Assembly (NCBI GenBank): GCA_963576475.1
Contig: OY754990.1
Span: forward strand, 3,499,256 to 3,563,255
Source of the DNA: Molanna angustata
Lineage: Eukaryota > Arthropoda > Insecta > Trichoptera > Molannidae
Direction: 5' to 3'
Length of the DNA: 64,000 bases
The position numbers and the translations under genes are program-made. The notes under the pieces were generated by a model. It was not told the origin of the DNA, ran no database searches, and was given only the letters and a program-made list of their open reading frames with translations. Every line of letters starts with the position of its first letter. Position 1 is the first letter of the stretch. Shown here piece after piece: positions 1 through 9,624 of this stretch.

Positions 1-816
1 GATAGTATGCATAATTAAAGAATACGTACCAAACTATAAACACAAACACAAATTAATAAAAAATTTAAGATATTTTGATTTCTATATTAAACATGTATGT
101 ATGTATGTCAAGATAGGATAGTATGGAGGTAAGTCTGTTTTTCCTACCCAGAATATGAAAACAGCATGATGTATGTATGTTTGTAGATTAAGTAGGTATC
201 AAACTATTGAGTGAGATATTGTGTAATGTTTACTGCCTTACAAATTGTATGAAACGATGTCGTCACTAAATTTAATTTTTATAAAAATTGTTAAATTAAA
301 TTTTCTAGTTAGGGCGTTTCGTCTTTTTTCGGTATTGTTTAAAATTATAGTAATATAGACAATTAAACACATAAATTTATCATTTGTTTATATTTATATC
401 AATTTTCAGCGTTCAATCTTTTATGGTTTTTGAGATATATGGAAAAATAAAGTATAAATTCAAAAGTTGACGACCCCTGACTGTAACAAAAATTCAAAAT
501 TCTGAGTATAAAAGTTTTGTAGGCCTATAACTATTTATATATTCTGAAATTTTGGGCTCGAGATCATAAATCGAGAGGATCAAAAGTTATAAGGGGACAC
601 ACAAACAGACACACTAAATGTTCTACTCTGAATTCTGATTAAATCCATATTTATAACATATATGCTGCGAAGCCTCTAAGTTGGTGTTTTTTGACTCCTA
701 AGTTGGAAAAACCGTGAAAAATATAGACCGTGCATACAAATCTCGCATATCTTGGGTTGACACTTTGTCAATATGTTAAGAGAACAAAGTTCTCTTAACA
801 TATCGACAGTTGGAAG
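1..816 (-). repeat. Helentron/DINE-1-like element (HINE), 3' end cut by window edge
   Basis: Same family as 15617-16654 and 35671-36716. On the minus strand it starts TCCAACTGTCGAT at about 816, followed by a 20-bp inverted repeat (TATGTTAAGAGAAC around AAA), a reduced CA/GT tract near 596-612 and the conserved body. The 3' end would lie before base 1. Confidence 0.8.
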
Positions 817-1976
817 TCACGATTTGTCATAATGATATGTAAATACTAAGAGAAATATCACTTGAAAGTATAGTTTGGATTCTACAGACAACACAGACAA
901 GTTCTTAGCACACAGCACAATAAAACTCATAGTAGGTATGCAAGACTATGTACATGACACTGGTAGAGAAATTGATGTAAAAATACTTTTGTTTTTTTTT
1001 TAACACTTCTTTGTTACCAGCACTAGCGGCGATTTCATTCCCTAGTGGCAATTTCTCCCTTGTATTCACTGTTTCAAACCCTCAAATATTGACGTACAAA
1101 CCAAAAATATACGCAAATTTTCACAAGTCTTAAAAACACAAAAAAATAATACACAATTGACTGAGCCGAGTGTACAATGAATCAATGAACTGAATATGTT
1201 TGTGATAACAACATAAAATAATTGTATGTATAATCATACACAAACATACATACATTGCATGTAAATATGTGTATACATAATATAATATATAAACACATAC
1301 AAACATGCACCATGAATTATAAACACATCTATTATTACAGCAATCAAATATGTATGTATATTTAATGCAGTGCTTCTGAAAATGTTTTATATTAAAAAAA
1401 AATATCTTTCAATGTATTACGTAATAGTGGAGTTATGATTGCACAAAAATTGAGCAATTTTAGATCGAGCGAGGAAATATCGAAATAAATTATTAACGGG
1501 ACCCTTTGCTCGGGAGTCAGACATCTAACCAACCGAGTCTTGAAGACTGACGAATATATATGGATGGAAACAGACAAATCTCTCGACAGATGGCACGAGG
1601 AACAACGGACTAAGAGAGGTATATGACGCTGAAGACATGGCACGAAAATGTAGACAGTGAAAAATTGACTGGTAGTCATGTCCAATCGATCGTTAGGCTC
1701 CCTTATATTGCGCTACATTTTTTTTACTCCCACCACCCCCCGCTTTGTATATGGGGACTGTAAACAGCCCCTTCACGAACGCTAAGTGAGCGACAATTAA
1801 AAAAAATGTATAGTACGATAAGTAGCTCATGGAGCCTTCTATATTAGCAATCTCGACGCCATAGTGCAAAAGAACAATCGACGAATGTGAATGGAAGATT
1901 CACACTTAAAATATAATCGCACTACATAATCAGCATCAAGGGACTCCTCTTCAGGTAAGACCATTCAAAAGATGAA
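817..1976. other. No gene; low-complexity and unassigned repeat
   Basis: 870-1000 resembles a dispersed repeat also seen near 33950 and 49300 (GAGAAATTGATGTAAAAA and flanks). 1190-1340 is rich in CATACA/TATGTA repeats. The 97-residue minus ORF at 1392-1685 shows no recognisable motif and is probably chance. Confidence 0.5.
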
Positions 1977-2880
1977 ATGAATCCACTTCAAAGGAGGAGC
2001 GATCTTCAGGAGACCAGACCACAAAGGTCTATCACCTTCAGGAGACCAGACCACAAAGGTCTATCACCTTCAGGAGACCAGACCACAAAGGTCTATCACC
2101 TTCAGGAGACCAGACCACAAAGGTCTATCACCTTCAGGAGACCAGACCACAAAGGTCTATCACCTTCAGGAGACCAGACCACAAAGGTCTATCACCTTCA
2201 GGAGACCAGACCACAAAGGTCTATCACCTTCAGGAGACCAGACCACAAAGGTCTATCACGACGAAGAAGAGGCAAAAGTAATGGCATATATCAGTGAGAA
2301 AACGACTGCTTATGCTAACCAGAGGTGGTCTGAGGAAAGCACATGTTCCATTGCCAAACAAACATGGCCAAAATATGATCTCAGAAGAACCAGATAGATA
2401 CTCTCATTCAGAAGAGACTCATATCATTATTAACGGGACACTGGCTCATAGGAAAGCATGCCAGAAGGCTAGGGCTGGAGGCATACCATTACTGCAGAGC
2501 ATGCTATGACAAGGAAGAGGAGGAGACGGTGGTCCACTTCCTCTGTCACTATCCTGCTCTCTCTGGAAATAGGAGAAGCTCCTTGGGAAGTTTCTTCTAT
2601 GATGATTTAACTAACATAACGTCGGCCGACATCGGAGACATTATGACATTCATTACCACACTCAGGTTGGTTCAAGGGGGATGAGTGAGTGGGAGGACAG
2701 CCCCATTGTGGTATCACAAAGGGCCAATTGGCCTAAGTGTGTTCTCCTTAAGAACTGCCACCCGCAAAAAAAAAAATCAACTTCAGAGGAGCAACCTTCA
2801 GGAAACCAGACCACAAAGGTCTATCACGATGAAGAAGAGGCAGAAGTAAAGGCATATATTAATTTGTAACTTCTTTCCCC
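1977..2880 (+). pseudogene. LINE ORF2 C-terminal remnant (RNase H and zinc-knuckle tail) with internal VNTR
   Basis: 2409-2685 reads IQKRLISLLTGHWLIGKH, CRACYDKEEEETVVHFLC and a terminal TLRWFKGDE before a stop. This is the RNase H plus CxxC...HxxxC tail of R1/I-type LINEs. Upstream 2262-2400 is in another frame (EEEAKVMAYISEKTTAYAN), so at least one frameshift separates them. After a poly-A-like run at 2766 a second partial copy of the repeat unit and of the EEEAE(V)KAY segment appears (2796-2868). Related fragments lie at 29165-29470 and 40690-41120. Confidence 0.75.
2003..2260 (+). repeat. 32-bp tandem repeat, 8 copies
   Basis: Unit starts CCTTCAGGAGACCAGACCAC; copies begin every 32 bases (marker AGACCAGACC at 2011, 2043, 2075 and so on). 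Copies are essentially identical. A lone diverged copy sits at 2796-2827. Because 32 is not a multiple of 3, the reading frame cycles and gives an apparent 106-residue ORF that is not a real protein. Confidence 0.95.
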
Positions 2881-3220
2881 TTAGCGCTTTAGTCCCGTTT
2901 CTATCGGGGTACGCTTTGACCATGAACCTGGAATCGGCGAGTCTGGTTATTACATTGAAGCGACTGCCATCTGACCTTCGTAACCCTTAGAAAGGGGAAC
3001 CAGACAAATTGTATCATGGCTATACATTGCTTTCTAATATATGTTTTATATTAATTTGTAACTGTTGAAGAATATATTATACTAGAAACAGTTGTATAAA
3101 CAAAATTAACATGGCCATAATTATACTGTGCCACATATCCATGTATTGACTTGCCTTCCTCAGACATTCAGTTACATACAAATACAAGTATGGAAAGCAT
3201 ACCAAATAAATACCTACATA
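2881..3220. other. Unassigned repeat-like sequence
   Basis: 2881-3010 contains CCCGTTTCTATCGGGGTAC and ACCTTCGTAACCC, which look like the tail of a dispersed non-LTR element, but I cannot place it in a family. 3010-3220 shows nothing beyond AT-rich sequence. Confidence 0.35.
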
Positions 3221-3224
3221 CCAA

Positions 3225-3775
3225 AACACTGGGTCCCTGACGGAGTAGGCAGAGGGAACTGAGCGCCATACACCTCTATCATTGGAAAAATTCATGCTCG
3301 CTGATTGTTCAAGTTTTTATTTTCATCTCTTTTAAAATAATTGTTCACGTGCTAGGTATTTTTAAATCAAACAGAATTGATTTTGGTTCTACAGATATAT
3401 TTTCCACGTATCAGGACGACTGTTTCGGCTGAATAGGCCCTTATCAAAAGGTAAAACATAGATAATTGTTTTTTATTATACACTAAAATTCGCTGTTTTA
3501 CATACAAACATACTATCACCCTATTATGTTTATTAATGATCTCACTTATGATGTATAAACCGTTTGACAGCCATGACAGACTCACAACAACATGTAACAA
3601 TACTCAACACGGGGGCACTCTTGTAATTCAATACATAACACACCCCATGTCCCTTACGGGGTAAGCAGATAGAAAAGAGCGCCATACTTCTCTATTTTTC
3701 CTGGCTTCCTTTACATCCATGCATCATCTCATACATGCTCGTCGATTGTTCAAGCTTCTTATGTTTTCTTCTTTC
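3225..3775 (-). pseudogene. Two LINE 3'-end remnants (tail family shared with 28290-28690)
   Basis: 3225-3310 and 3645-3775 both carry the tail CCATACACCTCTATC/CCATACTTCTCTATT with GGGTCCCTGACGGAGTAGGC or GTCCCTTACGGGGTAAGC upstream. On the minus strand they encode the RT C-terminal motif (RRCMDV.EAR...ERGVWRSV..) seen intact at 28560-28660. The 3311-3644 stretch between them holds only AT-rich sequence with no supported feature. Confidence 0.6.
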
Positions 3776-3799
3776 AAAATTTACAATTATGAATTATTC

Positions 3800-3925
3800 T
3801 AATACTTTATATATAAGATATTATTATTAATATCTTTATTTTGTTAAAATAAAGATATTATTATTAATATCTTTATTTTGTTAAAATAAAGATATTATTA
3901 TTAATATCTTTATTTTGTTAAAATA
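3800..3925. repeat. 37-bp tandem repeat of self-complementary units, about 3 copies
   Basis: Each unit contains AAATAAAGATATTATTATTA then TATCTTTATTT, itself an AT hairpin. Copies recur at 37-base spacing. The array abuts the repeat at 3925. Confidence 0.85.
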
Positions 3926-4565
3926 AAATACAAAAGAGAAAGGCAATCGTGGTTTCACTGGGTTCACGAATCCAGGCCCACGAGCACAGGCAGCCAGAGT
4001 ACCATCCAGATTAGGCGAGCCACACGGGCTTGCGACCATGTATGCGGGATTAAGGGGCCCCTTTATGTCAAGCTCACCACTCACCCACCAACCTCCGACT
4101 GATACTCCACTCCCCTGTACAACCAAATTCAATAGGACGCGTATAATGCTGCTTTTACCACCCTATCCAAAAGTTCTTTTATTTTACCTCTAGGGATACC
4201 CAGGTCTTTAAAGTAGGAATACAGAGATATTTGTGGGCAGGCCTCTCACCCCCACCTCTACGGCATATACATTAGTGCTAAAGCTATTTTGAATTGTTTT
4301 ATCTACCAGTTCCTTGTACTTGCTTGTTTAGTGGTCTTGTATTGGTGGTCTTTTGTAATATTTGTGTCCCATGGAACAGTCAGCTACACATAAAGGGGTG
4401 AGTGGTGATCGTGACATAAAGGGGCCCCTTAATCCCGCATACATGGTCGCAAGCCCGTGTGGCTCACCTATTCTGGATGGTACTCTAGTCGCCTGTGCTC
4501 GTGGGCCTGGATTCTTGAACCCAGTGAAACCACGATTGCCTTTCTCTTTTGTACCTTACAGTAAA
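3925..4565. repeat. Inverted pair of a dispersed repeat
   Basis: 3925-4095 (minus) and 4385-4560 (plus) are about 90% alike in opposite orientation, separated by about 290 bases. A third copy is at 30270-30430 (minus). All three keep an open frame reading DIKGPLNPAYMVASPCGSP then ARGPGF and VKPRLPFSFV, suggesting origin from a coding or structured element part. Product unknown. Confidence 0.7.
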
Positions 4566-4984
4566 CTTGATGGATCAGATGAATACTCGTAATAGTTATA
4601 TATTGTATTGTACTAAGATATTTTATATTGTTAATATATGTATTATTGAAGAAACAATTTTATTCTTTATTGCTTGACCACCCCATGGTTGACATGACAA
4701 ATACTCCAACTGTCACAATACATTTTTACTTATCGCTTTTGATACGTTTTCATTGTTATCAAGAAAATATAATTGTTATAGAATGCAGTAAAGGCATGTG
4801 TACATTGTAATACTATCAATCTATAAACTAGATTACCATTGTTTACTAAGTGACTCATATTTTGCACGCATTTAGATAAATTTATATAAACTAGTGATTG
4901 CGTATATCTATTTGTTATTTATACGCATTTGAAAAGTCATTGGAACTGATAAAAAACATAATAACAATAAAAAAAAATACACAG
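4566..4984. other. No supported feature
   Basis: AT-rich sequence with no ORF, repeat boundary or known motif that I can support. Confidence 0.4.
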
Positions 4985-5727
4985 ACCACATTAAAATAAC
5001 TGTATGTTTCAATGGTTGCCGGAATACTACAATTTTTTTGGTACAGAAAACTAACAACAATTTAAAATAACTGTATGTTTCTTGATACAAGGGCAATACA
5101 AGATTTAAACACAGACCACTGACAGAACAATGTAAAGTAACTGTATAATGTTTCTTGATACAGAGGAGAATACGAATTTCAAGCAAAGAAAACTAACAAC
5201 AATCAAAATAACTGTATGTTTCTTGATACAAGGACAATACAAGATTTTAAACACAGACCACTGACAGGACAATTTAAAGTAACTGTAAAATGTTACTTGA
5301 TACAAAGGAGAATACAAATTTTAAGCAAAGGAAACTAACAACAATCAAAATAACTGTATGATTCTTGATAGAAGGACAATACAAGATTTTAAACACAGAC
5401 CACTGATAGGACAATTTAAAGTAACTGTAAAATGTTACTTGATACAAAGGAGAATACAAATTTTAAGCAAAGGAAACTAACAACAATCAAAATAACTGTA
5501 TGTTTCTTGATAGAAGGACAATAGAAGTTTTAAACATAGACCACTGACAGAACAATGTAAAGTAACTGTATAATATTTCTTGATACAGAGGAGAATACGA
5601 ATTTTAAGCAAAGAAAACTAACAACAATCAAAATAACTGTATGTTTCTTGATAGAAGGACAATAGAAGTTAAACAAAGACCATTGACAGAACAATTTAAT
5701 GTAACTGTATAATCAACTAGAATTATC

Positions 5728-5895
5728 AAAAAAATATATATTTAATTTTAAGTTCTACTTAATTTTTTTCCGCAAACGCGACTCCCATTTACCGGTATCG
5801 CTCTATGCTGAGCATCGTTAGAATGGTGAACAATAATGATGAAGACCATCGATGAAGGAGTTCTATCATGAAGTGACAATTTCAAACATTGAAAA
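5728..5895 (-). mobile_element. Penelope-like element terminal fragment (pLTR)
   Basis: On the minus strand it shares GATACCGGTAAATGGGAGTC GCGTTTGCG with the ends of the Penelope copy at 30740-31520. It has the full stem-loop segment (CCATT, then GCTC/GAGC hairpin, then AATGG) discussed as a hammerhead-like fold. It interrupts the satellite. Confidence 0.75.
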
Positions 5896-6104
5896 AATAA
5901 CTGTATAATGTTTCTTGATGCAAATTTTAAGTACAGAAAACTAACAACAATTTAAAATAACTGTATTTTTCTTGATACAAGGACAATAAAAGATTTTAAA
6001 CACTGACCACTGATAGGACAATTTAAATTAACTGTATAATGTTTCTTGATACAAATTTTAAGTACAGAAAACTAAAAACAATTTAAAATAACTGTATGTT
6101 TCTT

Positions 6105-6335
6105 GTCGGCCTTCGTGGCTCAGTTGGTTAGATATCTGACTGCTGAGCCAAAGGTCCCGGGTTCGATTCCCGGTGGAGACACAGTTTTTAATATTGTGTT
6201 TTCAGTCTGGATCTGTGAGACGATTAATGTCGTAAGTCTCCAGAATGTGGCAACTTGTTATTGGGTGCGTGTTAAATTAATATTTGACATAGTACCTGTT
6301 AGTTGCCCGAGAAGTAATATTAAATAAATAAATAA
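6105..6335 (+). mobile_element. tRNA-derived SINE, family 1 (full length)
   Basis: The 5' head has pol III boxes: A-like TGGCTCAGTTGG and B GGTTCGATTCC. A body follows with TTTTCAGTCTGGATCTGTGAG and GGCAACTTGTTATTGGGTGC, and the tail is AAATAAATAAAT. It is inserted cleanly in a satellite unit between CTTG and ATACAAGG. Other copies: 7894, 31690 and 40018, plus partials. Confidence 0.9.
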
Positions 6336-6797
6336 TACAAGGACAATACAAGATTTTAAACTCAGACCACTGATAGGGAATTTAAAGTAACTGTAAAATG
6401 TTACTTGATATAAATGAGAATACAAATTTTAAGCAAAGGAAACAACAGTCAAAATAACTGTATGTTTCTTGATAGAAGGACAGAAGTTTTAAACACAGAC
6501 CACTGACAGAACAATTTAAAGTAACTGTATAATGTTTCTCAATACAAATTGTACACAACAATTACAATAGCTGTATGTTTCTTGATACAAGGACAATACA
6601 AGTTTTAAACACAGATCACTGACAGAACAATTGAAAGTAACTGTATAATGTTTCTTGGTACAAATTGTAAGCACAGAAAACTAACAAAAATTAAAATAAC
6701 TGTATATTTCTTGATACAAGGACACTACAAAATTTTAAACACAGACCACTGACAACAATTCGAAATAACTGTATGTTTCAATGGTGGCAGGAATACT

Positions 6798-7110
6798 AAT
6801 CAATTTACATATTAGGAAATTAATTTATTTATCTTATCAAACATTAGCTTTATGTAAATTGTCTTGTACAAACACACTATCTATTGCTGATAAAAATCCA
6901 TAATTTATGCCCAATACATGGCTGATATTGAATTACATAACTCAGTGGAGGTCAACTTTTTTGATACTGTCTAATGATTAGCTAAATATTCCATAGTAAA
7001 ATGTAACTATTTTGTATCAAATAAGATAAGATTAACTTCACAGGGCTGAATTTATTCGGTAGAATAAAATATTATTTAATTACTACATATTATATTTTAT
7101 TTTTTATTTA
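6798..7110. other. No supported feature
   Basis: AT-rich intron sequence with no visible ORF or repeat structure. Confidence 0.4.
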
Positions 7111-7235
7111 AAAAATGAATATGTCCTTGTTAAACAAGTACATACTATACATCTTCCTACGTTCCCTAAAATAAGGATAAATGCTTGTGCTATAGGTGAA
7201 CGAAATCGGTCAAGGCAGGATTATACTTTTAATAA
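7110..7235 (-). mobile_element. SINE family 3, partial
   Basis: Minus-strand tail and part of the head: GAATATGTCCTTGTTAAAC, CTTGTGCTATAGGTGAACGA and AATCGGTCAAGGCAGGATT as in 39150-39325. The rest of the tRNA-like head is missing. Confidence 0.7.
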
Positions 7236-7324
7236 CTATGTTTCACCACATTTTTGTTGTAAACTACAAAACCTATTTCGGAACTGATCGTTCCCTCATC
7301 AGGCTAATTTGCGACTGATATATA

Positions 7325-7440
7325 TTGATTCATCTTCTTTGTCGACCATCTGACTCCACCGAGTCTAAGGTCAGGGTTCGATTCCCGGTGAAGACACAGT
7401 TATAATTGTGTTTTCAGTCTGGATTTGTGAGATAACTATT
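7325..7440 (+). mobile_element. SINE family 1, internally deleted
   Basis: TTGTCGACCATCTGACTCC.. then GGGTTCGATTCCCGGTGAAG and TTTTCAGTCTGGATTTGTGA. The A-box region is reduced and the 3' half is missing. Confidence 0.65.
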
Positions 7441-7447
7441 ATTTTTT

Positions 7448-7560
7448 TAACATGGATACGTAGGGGACACCAGCTTTTAGGATTTGAGTCCATTATACTC
7501 TTCCGAAGAAGCACACTTCGTAGGGTTTGGGAGAGTTTGCATTCTGCTCAGGAAAATATT
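7448..7560 (-). pseudogene. LINE C-terminal tail fragment
   Basis: ATGGATACGTAGGGGACACC and CATTATACTCTTCCGAAG match the tails at 32000-32340 (minus) and 47100-47460 (plus), which encode PGLLETRIN..LSRLQT.PNATQC. Too short here for a reading frame. Confidence 0.6.
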
Positions 7561-7569
7561 AATAATTTG

Positions 7570-7762
7570 ACATAGTATCTGATTTTTAAAAAAAATTAAT
7601 ATGTTCTTGTAACAATTACGTATACGTCCTCATAATTCCCTAAATTAAGCATAAATTCTTGTGCTATAGGTGAACGAAATCGATGTGGCAGGAATCAAGC
7701 TCGCAACCACTGGATTACTAACCCAGCGCGCTAACTGCTCTGCCATAACCCATCTAAGTTTG
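7570..7762 (-). mobile_element. SINE family 3
   Basis: Minus-strand tRNA-like head: AGCAGTTAGCGCGCTGGGTT, B-box-like GAGCTTGATTCCTGCC (degenerate), then GATTTCGTTCACCTATAGC and a tail. Better copy at 39150-39325. Confidence 0.75.
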
Positions 7763-7799
7763 TACAAATAATTCAATTGTAAATTTTTTAAAATGTTAC

Positions 7800-7890
7800 A
7801 TGCTATATATGTAAGTCTATCACTGTCCCTCCAATGTCTTCTTCTGGATCTACTCCACCGAACCATTTCCTCTATTCCACATGTTTTTCT
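7800..7890 (-). pseudogene. Short LINE RT C-terminal scrap
   Basis: Minus frame reads TCGIEEMVRWSRSRRRHWRD, matching VDDVIRWSRQRRRDW at 38090-38130. It abuts SINEs on both sides. Confidence 0.55.
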
Positions 7891-7893
7891 TAT

Positions 7894-8122
7894 TTGTCGG
7901 CCTTCGTGGCTCATTTGTTTAGATATCTGACTGCTGATCCATGGGTCCCGGGTTCGATTTCCGGTGGAGACACTGTTTTTGATTGTGTTTTCAGTCTGGA
8001 TCTGTGAGACGATAAATATTGTAAGTCTCCAGAATGTGGCAACTTGTTATTGGGTGCGTGTTAAATAATTGTTTGACATAGCACCTGTTAGTTGCTCGAG
8101 ACGCAACAGAAAATAAAATAAT
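7894..8122 (+). mobile_element. tRNA-derived SINE, family 1
   Basis: Head TTCGTGGCTCATTTGTTTAG, B box GGTTCGATTTCC, body and AAAATAAAATAATTT tail. One mutation in each pol III box. Confidence 0.85.
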
Positions 8123-8620
8123 TTAAATATCAACACTTCGAACACGATCTTGGAGAGTTTTTCCAGTGATTGACCGTAAAACCTTTATTTCCGTTGTCCT
8201 CAGGAGTTTCATGATTCGTAAAGTACCTGCTCAACGTTTGTTAAATACTCAACATGGTTTAATATGAAATAAGTTGGTACAAATAATTCATTAGTAATTT
8301 TTTAAAATATCCAACAAAGTTAGAGCTATAATATGTATATAAGAACACCTCGGCACAGAACATCCTAGAGAGATGTTCATTGTACCCTAGCAATTAAATC
8401 AATAACACACACACACACACACACACTTATATGTACACATACAGTATGTAATTGAATTGTAACGTCTTCTATATATCATTAATAAATAAATAAATTTTTG
8501 CCAAACATCTTGAACCTGGTTTCTGGGTGCGCAGAGCGCAAATTTGTGTCTTTTTGCTTCATCTATATACGCTCAAATCGCCCCCTTTCTCTACGAAACG
8601 GGTCCCTTATAAAATATATA
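8123..8620. repeat. CA microsatellite and a dispersed 110-bp repeat
   Basis: 8407-8427 is (AC)n. 8500-8600 (TTGAACCTGGTTTCTGGGTG, GCGCAAATTTGTGTCTTT) recurs at 59335-59430. Nothing else is supported between 8123 and 8400. Confidence 0.7.
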
Positions 8621-9350
8621 GAACTTTGAAAAAATTACTTACATTGATAATGGAACTCAATAAGAAGGCGTAATTGGTGAACGTTGCGCAAGGGTATAAA
8701 GTGATTACATAAACCAGCCGATGACTTGGTTCTTTTATAATATCCCTACTTTGTCTCTATTGAGATGTGAAAAAGTTTGTCAATAAAAATATTATTTGAC
8801 TCCCGACAGGGAAAAAAATCCAATGTTTGCGTATAAACAATATATAAAATAATATAAAAATATTTGATTTACATAAACATTGGTATAAGTAGGTAAATAA
8901 GCCAAAAATAAATCAGGGGTGACATCTGTGCGAGACACCGTCACCTCATTTATAAGGACTGTTGCTTTCATTGTTTACAAATAAACTAATTTCTCAAAAG
9001 ATGACGTTACAAAAAAGGTTTTTTCGTTACTTCATAGATGGCAATAGTATAATTTCGTATTATTCAGGTGAAATGTTTACACACTATTCAAATATATAGA
9101 ACTTCCAAAAATTACATTTATAAGGGAACTCAATAAGAAGGCATAATTGGTGAACATTGCGTAAGCGCATAAAGTGATCACGTAAACCAGCCGATGACAG
9201 GTCGTAAGTCCTGTGGGTATCATGAGTTCCAGGTTCTTCTATAATGTCCCAACTTCGTTTCTATTGAGATGTTAAAAAGCTTGTCAGTAAAAATATCCCC
9301 GACTCCCGACAGGGAAAAAAATCCAATGTTTGCATACAAAATATATACAA
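8620..9350 (+). repeat. Two direct copies of a non-coding dispersed repeat (here called R4)
   Basis: 8640-8840 and 9110-9350 share AATAAGAAGGC(G/A)TAATTGGTGAA, GTTGCGCAAG, AACCAGCCGATGAC, TCTCTATTGAGATGT and CCAATGTTTGC. Other copies: 20700-20925, 28690-29050 (minus) and 45050-45483. 8930-9060 corresponds to the outer part of the minus copy at 28920-29040, so 8640-9060 is one long copy. Confidence 0.8.
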
Positions 9351-9452
9351 AAAGTCTACTAAAGGATTTATCTAGCGTTCACTCTTCAGTTCAATAATCA
9401 AACCATTTTTTCTTGTATACATTGGTTCAAATCTTGTAAAAAGAGTACTCAC

Positions 9453-9624
9453 TTTTCGGTATCGTTGTTGGTGTTATCTTGTTCCTGCGCAGATTCTTGC
9501 GTCAGCGCCTTTGCATCACGCAATATCTGCTGTTGACTCTCCTCCCATTGCTGCTTGGCCTCGTTCTGCACACGCTTCTTCAGCTCCGATATCTTTTCTC
9601 TCTCGTCTTCAATCACCTGACATC
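9453..9624 (-). CDS. LL5-like exon 10 of 10 visible: pre-PH helix
   Basis: 172 nt, phase 1 in, phase 2 out. It encodes CQVIEDEREKISELKKRVQ then NEAKQQWEESQQQILRDA. This is a continuous amphipathic helix homologous to the segment before the PH domain in PHLDB proteins. The acceptor is ATCCTCTGTCCTCAG and the donor GTGAGTACT; reading past the donor gives a stop after one codon. The PH domain should follow in the next exons, but nothing PH-like is found between 1 and 9450. Confidence 0.88.

Larger units (their letters stand above)
4985..6797. repeat. Satellite-like tandem array, about 145-bp unit
   Basis: The phrase AACTGTATGTTTCTTGATA recurs at roughly 5070, 5211, 5355, 5495 and 5635, and again after interruptions. 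Each unit has two related halves (second half AACTGTATAATGTTTCTTGATA). Both ends of the array carry TTTCAATGGT(T/G)GC(C/A)GGAATACTA. The array is broken by a Penelope end (5728-5895) and a SINE (6105-6335). Short minus-strand ORFs here are products of the repeat. Confidence 0.9.

Noticed and set aside
6105..6182. Possible functional tRNA gene
   Set aside because: The tRNA-like head continues into a repeated SINE body and A-rich tail, and the anticodon and acceptor stems do not close. The same holds for heads at 19409, 39325 and others.
1..9450. PH domain exons of LL5 expected downstream of exon 10
   Set aside because: I looked on the minus strand for the Gly-x-Leu..Lys-x-Gly-Gly and final Trp helix of the PHLDB PH domain and saw none; the exons probably lie beyond the window.
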